A stretch of 40,202 nt of DNA. Source: Alphaproteobacteria bacterium (lineage in GTDB: Bacteria > Pseudomonadota > Alphaproteobacteria > Sphingomonadales > Sphingomonadaceae). The translations under genes and the position numbers were made by a program. The stretch is from assembly GCA_030426245.1 (NCBI GenBank), contig JAUHYZ010000019.1:1-40202 (forward strand). The letters run 5' to 3'. This document shows positions 32,988 to 40,202 of this stretch, in pieces; positions within the stretch are counted from its first letter, which is position 1, and each line of letters begins with the position of its first letter. The notes below the pieces were generated by a model. The model worked only from the letters and a program-made list of their open reading frames with translations, did not search any database and had not been told where the DNA came from.

Positions 32988-34829
32988 GTGGCGCGCAGAG
33001 TACTCACCGCATCGGCATTTCTGGCCATCTATCTGGGTCTGGCGATCACCGCCTTGTCGGTCAGCTGGCAATTCATGCAGCCCCTGCTCCTGTGGCCGGC
33101 TTCCGGGTTCCTCATCGCCTTTCTGCTGCATGCCAGGCGCGGCCAGTGGCCGCTTTATCTTGCCATGGCCGGGCTGGGCAGCGCCGCTGCCGCGGCGCTG
33201 TGGGGCGCCTCGTCGCTTTCGATGGCATCCCTGGCCGCTGCGCATATCGTGGAAGGCCTGATTGCCGGCCTGCTGCTGCAACGGCGCAAGCATGGCAGGA
33301 ACGATCTTTTGCGGGAATGGCTTGCCGATTCTGCGGCCATCGCCGTTTTCGCCCCGATTGCCGGAGGGGCCGCCTATGCCGGGCTGCAATGGGCGGCCAC
33401 GGCCAGCCAGCCGGCAGGTCTGTTCACCGGCTATGCGCTGGCGCACGCGGTCGGCAATCTGATCTTCTTCCCGCTCTTCAGCATGCTCGTGGCCGGCAAG
33501 TTCGCGGATGGGGGCACGCTGGGCACGTCGCGCAGGCGTCTGGAATTGTCGGCTTTCCTTGTTGCCGTGGCGGCAAGCGGTGTCTGGGCATTTTCGCAGC
33601 AGGAGTTTCCGCCGCTCCTTCTCCCGCTGCTGCTGGGCCTGATTGCGACCAGCCGCCTGGGCATGCCGGCCGCCTCGCTCGCCATCGTCGCGCTTGCCCT
33701 GTCCGCCTGGGCGGCCAGCGCCATCGCCGCGATGCCGCTTTCGCCTCTGGCCGATGCGCTGGCAGCCAATCTGTCATTGCTGCAGGTCTATCTGGCGCTC
33801 GCCGTGCTCTGCCTTCAGCCGCTTGCGCGCCACCTGACGCAGAACAGGCGGCTGGCCCATTCGCTGATGCAGAAGGACCTCGCCAGCGGCGAAGTGGAAC
33901 TTTCGCTGCAGGCGAAGGACCATGCGATCAGGGAAAGCCAGAGCCTCTATCACCTGCTTGCGGACAATATGACCGATGTGATCGTGAAGACGGACCGGGC
34001 GGGTTTCGTGCAGTTCGCTTCGCCCAGCCTGGAGACGCGGGCGGGCATGCACCCCTCGGCACTGGCCGGGCGGTCGATCCTGGAATTCGTGCATCCATCC
34101 TACGGCGAATCCTTCAGGTCCGAATTCGAAGAAACGATGGCCCGGGGCGGGCAATCGGCCTGGAACGAATATCTCGGCATGTCCGCCGATGGGGAAGAAC
34201 GCTGGTTCGATACGCAAATCCGCTACGCGCAGGCCGATCGCGGAGAAGCGGCAGGGGCGATCATCGTGATGCGCAATATCGCGGAGCGCAAGGCGCTGGA
34301 GCAGCAGCTCTTCGCCGCTTCGCTGACCGATCCGTTGACGAATCTGACGAACCGCCGCGCCTTCAATTCGATGCTGCAATATCACCTGGACGTCCCTGTC
34401 GATGGCTGTCTCGCCATGTTCGACATCGACGATTTCAGGTCGATCAACCGCGAATATGGCCATGCCGCGGGGGACAAGGTGCTCACCACGGTGGCGAAGA
34501 TGCTCCGGGCCCTGCTGCGCAAGGACGACATCATTTCACGCATCGGCGGGGAGAGATTTGCCGTGCTGCTTTCGCGGGCGACCTCTGCGGAGGCGGAAAT
34601 CCTGTGTCAGCGCGTAGTGCGCGCGCTGGCCGAGCCGAGCGGCGCGGGCCCGCGGATCACGGTGAGCGCCGGCGTCTCGCGGATCGAAGGCAGCATGGAC
34701 GATACGATGAAACGCGCCGATGCCGCAGTCGTTCTGGCCAAGGCCAAGGGGCGCAACCGCCTGGAGATGGAAAACGGCGGGCGCCGGCGGTGGTCGCCCG
34801 ATCAGATCCTGTTCGACGAGGAAGGATAG
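32988..34829 (+). CDS. MASE1-PAS-GGDEF protein with degenerate GGERF site
   Basis: The 613-residue protein has an N-terminal membrane sensor of about eight helices (MASE1-like, about 5-285), a short helical linker, a PAS domain (about 320-435), and a GGDEF domain (about 445-600). In the GGDEF domain the metal-site segment is intact (DIDDF, 479-483), Asn487 is present, and the inhibitory RxxD I-site is R511-KD-D514. The signature, however, reads G520-G-E-R-F524, Arg replacing the conserved Glu at position four. Diguanylate cyclase activity is therefore doubtful; it may bind c-di-GMP or GTP as a receptor. The start is GTG 32988 with a weak ribosome site. An overlapping longer frame is rejected as a shadow. 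Confidence 0.87.
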   Translation: MARRVLTASAFLAIYLGLAITALSVSWQFMQPLLLWPASGFLIAFLLHARRGQWPLYLAMAGLGSAAAAALWGASSLSMASLAAAHIVEGLIAGLLLQRRKHGRNDLLREWLADSAAIAVFAPIAGGAAYAGLQWAATASQPAGLFTGYALAHAVGNLIFFPLFSMLVAGKFADGGTLGTSRRRLELSAFLVAVAASGVWAFSQQEFPPLLLPLLLGLIATSRLGMPAASLAIVALALSAWAASAIAAMPLSPLADALAANLSLLQVYLALAVLCLQPLARHLTQNRRLAHSLMQKDLASGEVELSLQAKDHAIRESQSLYHLLADNMTDVIVKTDRAGFVQFASPSLETRAGMHPSALAGRSILEFVHPSYGESFRSEFEETMARGGQSAWNEYLGMSADGEERWFDTQIRYAQADRGEAAGAIIVMRNIAERKALEQQLFAASLTDPLTNLTNRRAFNSMLQYHLDVPVDGCLAMFDIDDFRSINREYGHAAGDKVLTTVAKMLRALLRKDDIISRIGGERFAVLLSRATSAEAEILCQRVVRALAEPSGAGPRITVSAGVSRIEGSMDDTMKRADAAVVLAKAKGRNRLEMENGGRRRWSPDQILFDEEG

Positions 34830-34871
34830 CGGCGGCGAGAGAAGGGCAGGTGCGGCGAGAGGCCGCGACGC

Positions 34872-36434
34872 TTATTCTTGCGCAGTCTTGCCGGTGGAGG
34901 GGATCATCGAACGGCGTTCGCGGTTCAGGAGATGGATCGTTCCCCCTGCCATCACCAGCAGTACCAGCGCGAAGGGCAGGCCGGTCAGGATCGCTGCCGT
35001 CTGCAAAGCGCTCAGGCCCCCTGCGAACAGCAGGCCGGCGGCCAGTACGCCCATGGAAACCGCCCAGGTCACGCGCGGGATGAAACCGGCCTCATGGTCT
35101 CCGCCCGATGCAATCATGGCGACGACCAGTGCGCCGCTATCGGCGGAGGTGACGAAGAACGTCGCGACGATGATGATGGCCACGCCCGAGAAGAACTCGG
35201 TCAGGGGATAGTGGCTCAGCAAGGCGAACAGGGCATCGGGCATGCTCTTCGCCACGGCCTCCTGCAGGCCGCCTGCGCCGAACAGTTCGACATAGAGCGC
35301 GCTGTCCCCGAACACGGTCATCCACACGAATGTGAACAGCGTGGGCACCAGCAAGGTGCCGGCCACGAATTCGCGCACCGTCCTGCCGTAGGATATACGG
35401 GCGATGAAGATGCCCACGAAGGGCGACCAGCTGATCCACCAGGCGTAATAGAAGATCGTCCAGTCGAGCTGCCAGGTTTCGTTCGTGTAGCTCTCGGTCC
35501 AGGTCGAGAGATAGACGAAGCGCTGTATGTAATAGCCCAGATTCTGGATGAAGGAATCGAGCAGGAACACTGTCGGGCCGGCAATGATGACGAATAGGGC
35601 AAGGCCCACCGCAAGCGCCATATTGCCTTGCGAAAGGATCTTGATCCCCCGTTCCAGTCCCAACGCGACCGACATGGTCGCCAGCCCCGTGACCAGAGCG
35701 ATGATGACCGCTTTGGCCATAAAGCTGTCCTGGGTGCCGAACAGATTGGTCAGGCCCGCATTGATCTGGGCAGCGCCGAAGCCCAGCGAGGTGGCGACGC
35801 CGCAGACGGTGGCCACGATGGCCAGGATGTCGACCAGATCGACGACGAGCCGGGGCAGGCGGGGCCACACCTGATGCAGGAATGCACCGATGCTGAGCGT
35901 GGTGCCTCTATTGAAGGAAACATAGGCCAGGCCCAGCGCGATCATGGCGTAGATCGCCCAGGCATGCAGGCCCCAATGCAGAAAGGTCAGGCCCATCGCA
36001 TGCTGCGCGTTGCCGGCGATGCTCATCGCGTCGGTCGCGCCCGCATGGGAAAAGTGGGTCGTCGGCGGATTGCCGAAATGCATGATCGGCTCTGCCACTC
36101 CGTAGAACAGCAGGCCGATACCCATGCCTGCGCTGAACAGCATTGCGAACCAGGCGGTGTGGGAGAATTCCGGCTTCGCGTCGGGCCCGCCGAGCCTGAT
36201 ATCGCCGAGCTTTGACACCGCAATGAAGACGCTGGTGCCCAGCAGAATGTTGACTGTCAGGATCAGCAGCCAGCCGAAATTGATGCTGGCCATGCGCTGT
36301 AGGGAGAGAAACAGCTCTTCCGCGCCGTCTGCATTGACGAGCGCAAATCCGAGTAGCGCGATGATGATCGCAATCGCACCGTAAAATACGGTTGGATTGA
36401 AGCCCGCATCGCGCCCCAATGGTATGCGTGCCAT
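34872..36434 (-). CDS. BCCT family betaine/choline transporter
   Basis: BCCT carriers are secondary transporters, with 12 helices, for quaternary amines such as glycine betaine and choline. The 520-residue protein has the family hallmarks GMGIGLLFYGVAEPIMHF, WGLHAWAIYAMIALGLAY and WWISWSPFVGIFIARISYGRT (split as WWISWSPFVGIF and IARISYGRT). The GMGIG glycine stretch resembles that of Na+-coupled betaine carriers. N- and C-terminal tails are short, so the long regulatory tail of BetP is absent. It is the third gene after GSMT and SDMT, 37 bases from SDMT with a hairpin between. The neighbours make glycine betaine the most likely substrate. Confidence 0.93.
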   Translation of the reverse strand: MARIPLGRDAGFNPTVFYGAIAIIIALLGFALVNADGAEELFLSLQRMASINFGWLLILTVNILLGTSVFIAVSKLGDIRLGGPDAKPEFSHTAWFAMLFSAGMGIGLLFYGVAEPIMHFGNPPTTHFSHAGATDAMSIAGNAQHAMGLTFLHWGLHAWAIYAMIALGLAYVSFNRGTTLSIGAFLHQVWPRLPRLVVDLVDILAIVATVCGVATSLGFGAAQINAGLTNLFGTQDSFMAKAVIIALVTGLATMSVALGLERGIKILSQGNMALAVGLALFVIIAGPTVFLLDSFIQNLGYYIQRFVYLSTWTESYTNETWQLDWTIFYYAWWISWSPFVGIFIARISYGRTVREFVAGTLLVPTLFTFVWMTVFGDSALYVELFGAGGLQEAVAKSMPDALFALLSHYPLTEFFSGVAIIIVATFFVTSADSGALVVAMIASGGDHEAGFIPRVTWAVSMGVLAAGLLFAGGLSALQTAAILTGLPFALVLLVMAGGTIHLLNRERRSMIPSTGKTAQE

Positions 36435-36453
36435 CCGTGTTTCTCTCCCGCGG

Positions 36454-36471
36454 TCCGGCCGTCAGGCCGGA
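36454..36471 (-). promoter_or_regulatory. Intercistronic hairpin between SDMT and BCCT genes
   Basis: TCCGGCC (36454-36460) and GGCCGGA (36465-36471) form a perfect 7-bp stem with a 4-nt loop, starting right after the SDMT stop and ending about 20 bases before the BCCT start. No T-tract follows, so it is not a terminator; it may stabilise or attenuate the message. Confidence 0.5.
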
Positions 36472-37311
36472 TCAGCCGGCCTTGCGATACAACATGATGG
36501 CCCAGGTTAGATTGCCCGAAGCCGCGCCTTTGACCCAGTGGCTGAGCCCTGCCGACATGCGCTCCACGAAGGAATCGGGAAGCCCCAGTTCCTTCTGGCG
36601 GGAAAGCAATTCCTCCCGAACGCGGCTGTAGTGCTTGCCGAGCTGATGCGTCAGCACTTCGGTCTCGACTTCTTCGAAGCCGCGCGCGATCAACGCATCG
36701 CGGTAGAAGCCGATCGAACCCAGGTCGGGCAAGTGGATGCGGTCGTAAATCGGCTGAAGGATGCTCTTGTCCGTCGGCCCGTCCGCCTGCATCGGATCGT
36801 GGTGGATGAACAGGCCGCCGGGTTTGAGAACCCGAGCCACCTCGTCCAGCACCGCTTCACGGTCCGGCGCATGCAGGATTGCATCCTGGCTCCAGGCAAA
36901 GTCGAAGCTTTCGTCTTCGAAGGGCATGGCATCGTAGGAGCCATCCACGACGTCGACCTTGTCGGAAAGCCCGGCTGCCGCGGTCAATGCGCGGTTGCGG
37001 TCGTTCTCAACCTCGGAAAGGTTGAGACAAGTGACATGCGCGCCATGTTCGGCGGCCAGCACGCGGGCTGCGCCGCCATAACCTGCGCCGAGGTCGATGC
37101 CGCGCTTGCCGTCGATCGGGCCCAGCTTGGCGGCCATATGATCGACCGTCTTGCGGCTGGCGGTCCGGATGTCGTCGGTCTCGTCATAGAGACCGATATG
37201 GATATCCTCGCCGCCCCAGATATTGCTGTAGAAGCCTTCGGCCTCATCGCTGTCGTAATATTCGCGAGCGACCTTTACGCCATCTGCTTCTGCCTGTGCC
37301 GAATCACTCAT
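36472..37311 (-). CDS. Sarcosine/dimethylglycine N-methyltransferase
   Basis: This class I methyltransferase adds the last methyl groups that turn sarcosine and dimethylglycine into glycine betaine, using S-adenosylmethionine. The 279-residue product has the SDMT length and opening (VAREYYDSDEAEGFYSNIWG, then EDIHIGLY), SAM motif I GIDLGAGYGGAARVLA, and the block SFDFAWSQDAILHAPDR typical of SDMT and phosphoethanolamine methyltransferases. ATG 37311 has AAGG eight bases before it and overlaps the GSMT stop by 8 nt, so translation is coupled. A longer frame to 37398 lies inside GSMT and is rejected. Confidence 0.92.
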   Translation of the reverse strand: MSDSAQAEADGVKVAREYYDSDEAEGFYSNIWGGEDIHIGLYDETDDIRTASRKTVDHMAAKLGPIDGKRGIDLGAGYGGAARVLAAEHGAHVTCLNLSEVENDRNRALTAAAGLSDKVDVVDGSYDAMPFEDESFDFAWSQDAILHAPDREAVLDEVARVLKPGGLFIHHDPMQADGPTDKSILQPIYDRIHLPDLGSIGFYRDALIARGFEEVETEVLTHQLGKHYSRVREELLSRQKELGLPDSFVERMSAGLSHWVKGAASGNLTWAIMLYRKAG

Positions 37312-38125
37312 CTTCGTCACCTTCGAGAAGCGCCTTTTCGGCAACGTGGACGAAGAAGTCCGGATTGGTTTCTTCGCCTTCTTCCTGGAAGTCGCCATAG
37401 GAATGGATCTTCTGGAAGCCTGCTTCGGTCAGCAGCTTGCGGAGATACTTCTTGCGAATGGGGAACATGTTGAGGTTGTGCGTCGAACCGTCAGGGAAAC
37501 GATATTCGAACCGCGCCAGGCCTTCGTCGACATGGACCGGTTCGGCACTCACCTGATCGCCGCAATAATAATATTTGTGCTTCGTACTGAAGCCTTCGTC
37601 CAGGATCGCATCATAGTTGCGCTGGTCGATGATCAGGATGCCGTCATGCTTGAGCGCAGCGTAGAATTCCGCGAGCACGCGCCGACGGTCCGTTTCGTCG
37701 AACAGATGGGTGAAGCTGTTGCCGAGGCAGATGATCGCATCGAACTTGCCATGAACGTCGCGGTTGAGTTCGCGCCAGTCTGCATGGATGGTCTTCAGCA
37801 CGACACCGTGTTCCACGCCGTTTTCGAATGCCTTGGCCAGCATTTCGGCGGAACCGTCTGCGGAATAAACGTCAAACCCGGCTTTCAGAAGCTGGACTGA
37901 ATGGAAGCCGGTTCCGGCTGCAACGTCGAGGACGCTGTGCTTGCCGCGGGCTTTCAGGACGTCGATGAAGAAGCGGCCTTCGCTTTCGGCCCGCTGTTCC
38001 CAATCGATCAGTTCGTCCCACTTGTCGACGAACCCCCGGATATATTCCGAGGTGTATTTGTCGGACTCTCTGACCTTCGTCGGATCCTGTCCGTAATCTT
38101 GTGTCTCTTCAGGTGCAAAAACGAT
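37304..38125 (-). CDS. Glycine/sarcosine N-methyltransferase, apparent AUC start
   Basis: GSMT methylates glycine to sarcosine and on to dimethylglycine, the first two steps of betaine synthesis from glycine. The 273-residue product has FAPEETQDYGQDPTKVRESD, YIRGFVDKWDELIDW, SAM motif I VLDVAAGTGFHSVQLL, and FDAIICLGNSFTHLFD. These match GSMTs of halophiles as recalled. The start is unusual: TAGGAG lies seven bases before ATC at 38125, just where the family N-terminus should begin, and no in-frame ATG, GTG or TTG exists there. The only canonical upstream start is GTG 38185, which has no ribosome site and would place a hairpin inside the first codons. The C-terminal coordinates are firm; the start is uncertain. 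Confidence 0.9.
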   Translation of the reverse strand: MVFAPEETQDYGQDPTKVRESDKYTSEYIRGFVDKWDELIDWEQRAESEGRFFIDVLKARGKHSVLDVAAGTGFHSVQLLKAGFDVYSADGSAEMLAKAFENGVEHGVVLKTIHADWRELNRDVHGKFDAIICLGNSFTHLFDETDRRRVLAEFYAALKHDGILIIDQRNYDAILDEGFSTKHKYYYCGDQVSAEPVHVDEGLARFEYRFPDGSTHNLNMFPIRKKYLRKLLTEAGFQKIHSYGDFQEEGEETNPDFFVHVAEKALLEGDEDE

Positions 38126-38162
38126 CGTTCTTCTCCTAGGTTGTGTTGGCCGTGCGGACGAT

Positions 38163-38179
38163 GCCTGCAGAATGCAGGC
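38163..38179 (-). promoter_or_regulatory. Hairpin in the GSMT leader
   Basis: GCCTGCA (38163-38169) and TGCAGGC (38173-38179) form a perfect 7-bp stem with a 3-nt loop. It lies 38 bp before the proposed AUC start. No T-run follows on the minus strand, so it is a leader structure rather than a terminator. Confidence 0.5.
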
Positions 38180-38195
38180 GCGCACTATGGCGTGA

Positions 38196-38226
38196 AAAAT
38201 AGCATGGGGATGCGGGCGACTATCAA
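38196..38226 (-). promoter_or_regulatory. Weak candidate promoter for the betaine operon
   Basis: On the minus strand TTGATA (38221-38226) and TATTTT (38196-38201) are separated by 19 bp, longer than optimal. If used, the hairpin at 38163-38179 would be at the start of the transcript. A long spacer suggests a need for an activator. Sequence match only. Confidence 0.3.
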
Positions 38227-38264
38227 GAAAGGCCTGTCTTGGCTACCCTTGGAGGGCAGAAAGT

Positions 38265-38660
38265 CTAAACTAATCCTAATCTTGCCAATTCTTTAATCAG
38301 CTTGCCCGGCAGTACATCGCCCTGCATTTCAGCGGCTTCAAGGTCCCGCGGCGCGTCTTCTTCCTGCAGATAACGCCATCCCTGATGCGCACGTTTGGCG
38401 CGGGGTTCCACTTGGATCAGCTGGCGTTTCAGTTTGATCCACCAGCGCCCATTGTCCTCTCTCTGCTCGAAACCGATGATCGGCGATCGCCCGATAATGG
38501 CATGATCGTAGATCCAGTAGAGCGAGCCGCCCTTCATCTCCTCATGGCGCTTGGGAAGATAGCGCGTTGTCAGGCGCATTTCCCCGGTTCCATCGAACCA
38601 GGCCATCACTTCTTCCAACGACTTTGCGCCATAGGCGATCTTGGTCATGTGAAGCGGCAT
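38265..38660 (-). CDS. DUF1489 family protein
   Basis: The 131-residue protein matches DUF1489, a family of about 130-145 residues found mainly in alphaproteobacteria and without known function. Family features are the start MPLHMTKIAYGAKSLEE, TTRYLPKRHEEMKGGSLYWI, and HQGWRYLQEEDAPRDL followed by a Leu-rich C-terminus ending ELARLGLV. No catalytic motif, membrane segment or signal is visible. GAAGG precedes the ATG by three bases. It follows mgtE by 38 bases on the same strand and may share its transcript. Confidence 0.88.
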   Translation of the reverse strand: MPLHMTKIAYGAKSLEEVMAWFDGTGEMRLTTRYLPKRHEEMKGGSLYWIYDHAIIGRSPIIGFEQREDNGRWWIKLKRQLIQVEPRAKRAHQGWRYLQEEDAPRDLEAAEMQGDVLPGKLIKELARLGLV

Positions 38661-38698
38661 CGGCCTTCAAGATAGGGCGATTTCCTTCGTAAACAAGG

Positions 38699-40132
38699 TC
38701 AGGAGACGAGCCCGGCGGCAACCGCGAGGCCGAGAAACGCAAAGAATCCCATGGAATCGGTGATCATGGTCACGAAGACGGAGCTGGCGACCGCGGGGTC
38801 CTGACGCAGACGATCGAACATCACCGGCACAACCACGCCGGCAAGGCTGGCCGTGAGGATATTGACGGTCATCGCGATGGCGATCACCCAGCCCAATGCG
38901 GGCGAAAAGATCAGCCCCGTCGCAACTCCGATCAGCAGGGCAATGGTTGCACCGTTAAGCAGCGCAACCCGGATCTCCCGCCAGAGTATGCGCCTGGTGT
39001 TGGACCGGGTAAGCTGGTTCATCGCCAATGCGCGCACTGCCACAGCCATGGTCTGCGTGCCGGCATTGCCGCCGATACTGGCCACAATGGGCATCAGAAC
39101 CGCCAGTGCGACCAGCTTTTCGATCGCAGCGCCGAAAGCATAGATGATGCCGCTGCCGATCAGCGCGGTGCCCAGATTGGCCACCAGCCAGCGTACGCGG
39201 GAAGTATAGGCATCCCGGATCGGCTCGTTGATGTCGCCTTCGCCGGCGCCGGAAAGCAGCAGCACGTCCTCTCCGGCCTCTTCCTGAATGATGTGGACGA
39301 TATCATCGACGGTCAGCTGCCCGACCAGGCGCCCGCTTTCATCCACCACTGCGGCGGAGATCAAGGCGTATTTCTGGAACAGCAGCGCCACTTCTTCCTG
39401 ATCCATTGCAACGGGGATCAGCGTCTGGTCGCGCTTCATCACGTCGGTCAGCGCGATGTGGCGCGGGGTACGCAGGATCCAGGAAAGTTCGCAAGTACCG
39501 ATCGGGCGGTGGCGGTGATCGACGATGAACACTTCCCAGAATTCCGTCGTCAGATCGTCCTGCTCGCGCAAATAGTCGATCAGGTCGCCTACCGTGAGAT
39601 GTTCGGGGACCGCGATCAGCTCGCGCTGCATCAGGCGCCCTGCGGTCTCCTCCGGGAAGGACAGCGCACTTTCGATCGCCGCTCGGTCTTCCGGATCCAT
39701 CGCCGCCAGGACGGCCTGCTGGTCGTCCTTGTCGAGATCCTCGATCAGTTGGACGGCGTCGTCCGTTTCCAGCTGTTCGGCGATTTCGGCGACCGCGCCC
39801 GGCGCAAGCGCCTCGACCATGTCTTCCCGGACATAGTCGTTGAGTTCGGCGATCACTTCGCTGGTCATCAGATCGGTGATGGCCGCTGCAAGCGCCCGGC
39901 GATGTTCCGGCTCCAGCAGTTCGAACAGGTCGGCTATGTCGGCGGGGTGGAGCGGTTCGACCAGATCATAGGCCGCGCTTTCGTCTTCTTCTTCCAGCGC
40001 ATCGCGGACCTTGCGGACGAACTCGGCCTTCAGCCGGTTCTCCTCGTCGAACTGCTCGTGCTTTTCCTCCCCCGACGAAGGCGTGCCTTCCGTTTCGGTG
40101 CGTTCCAGTTCTTCGAGTTCCTCGGGAGTCAT
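38699..40132 (-). CDS. mgtE: Magnesium transporter MgtE
   Basis: MgtE is a Mg2+-gated inner-membrane magnesium channel. The 477-residue protein has the acidic helical N domain (about 35-150), two CBS domains (about 155-290) that sense cytosolic Mg2+, and five membrane helices. The pore-lining block is MPIVASIGGNAGTQTMAVAV, with TMITDSMGFFAFLGLA near the end. AGGAGGG precedes the ATG at 40132. The N-terminal 30 residues are strongly acidic. No Mg2+ riboswitch is visible in the 70 bp left before the window edge. Confidence 0.95.
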   Translation of the reverse strand: MTPEELEELERTETEGTPSSGEEKHEQFDEENRLKAEFVRKVRDALEEEDESAAYDLVEPLHPADIADLFELLEPEHRRALAAAITDLMTSEVIAELNDYVREDMVEALAPGAVAEIAEQLETDDAVQLIEDLDKDDQQAVLAAMDPEDRAAIESALSFPEETAGRLMQRELIAVPEHLTVGDLIDYLREQDDLTTEFWEVFIVDHRHRPIGTCELSWILRTPRHIALTDVMKRDQTLIPVAMDQEEVALLFQKYALISAAVVDESGRLVGQLTVDDIVHIIQEEAGEDVLLLSGAGEGDINEPIRDAYTSRVRWLVANLGTALIGSGIIYAFGAAIEKLVALAVLMPIVASIGGNAGTQTMAVAVRALAMNQLTRSNTRRILWREIRVALLNGATIALLIGVATGLIFSPALGWVIAIAMTVNILTASLAGVVVPVMFDRLRQDPAVASSVFVTMITDSMGFFAFLGLAVAAGLVS

Positions 40133-40202
40133 GGCTCCCTCCTATTGCGGCGCAGCACAAAAGCAACAACCTCGGGGTGACATCAGGGCGATGGGCCCTA
40201 TA

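Noticed and set aside
32957..35083. A 708-codon + frame overlapping the MASE1-PAS-GGDEF gene, longer than it
   Set aside because: It is in a different frame, Arg/Pro/Gly-rich without any domain, and runs into the converging BCCT gene. The 613-residue frame has three recognisable domains.
1..40202. Search for CRISPR arrays, insertion sequences, integrases, toxin-antitoxin pairs, tRNA or rRNA genes
   Set aside because: None seen by eye on either strand; repeats found are short local palindromes and hairpins only.

Overview
The window is about 40 kb of high-GC bacterial chromosome. It is densely coding, with short gaps and many ATGA or 8-nt overlaps. The gene set is chromosomal housekeeping: ribosomal L21/L27, MoaD/MoaE, PyrC, UbiA, GshA, SMC, MutY, MgtE and BamB. 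Several features point to an alphaproteobacterium, most likely Sphingomonadales (Erythrobacteraceae or Sphingomonadaceae): DUF1489, a MEKHLA-domain protein, the Lys/Ala-rich L21 tail, the plant-type GshA, and the rsmE/gshA divergent from ubiA. The assignment rests on recalled family distribution, not on a search. I saw no tRNA, rRNA, CRISPR array, insertion sequence, integrase or phage gene.

Layout. 0-4 kb: moaD-moaE (molybdopterin synthase), an outward-facing lipoprotein gene, rplU-rpmA with a leader, an N-acetyltransferase, and a convergent diiron-type hydrolase. 4.4-8.7 kb: ygfZ behind a LysR regulator, a double PilZ protein divergent from it, a MEKHLA protein, then pyrC. 8.7-13.4 kb: rarD, a glycine-zipper protein, an AstD-like aldehyde dehydrogenase that has lost all three catalytic residues, and selO. 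13.5-17.8 kb: an alpha/beta hydrolase coupled to a GT4 glycosyltransferase, then a TPR membrane protein coupled to bamB. 17.9-22 kb: gshA-rsmE divergent from ubiA, then a VOC protein divergent from soxR with a near-perfect SoxR box between them. 22.4-29.8 kb: a SnoaL-like secreted protein; smc behind two DsbA-like proteins and dciA; mutY divergent from dciA. 29.8-34.8 kb: a promoter followed by a three-gene overlapping cassette (serine hydrolase, nudC, FrnE-like oxidoreductase), then a MASE1-PAS-GGDEF protein with a degenerate GGERF motif. 34.9-40.1 kb, minus strand: mgtE, a DUF1489 gene, then GSMT-SDMT-BCCT.

How genes work together. The GSMT-SDMT-BCCT cluster reads as a complete osmoprotection unit: glycine is methylated three times to glycine betaine, and BCCT takes up more betaine. 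The SoxR/VOC pair reads as a minimal redox-cycling-drug response, with SoxR acting directly on a VOC gene. GshA, the DsbA-like proteins, the FrnE-like protein and MutY add redox and oxidative-damage functions, but nothing shows they share control.

The most unusual signals are the catalytically dead AstD-like protein, the apparent AUC start of the glycine/sarcosine methyltransferase behind a strong Shine-Dalgarno, the GGERF diguanylate-cyclase-like protein with an intact I-site, and alternative hairpins between the PilZ and MEKHLA genes.
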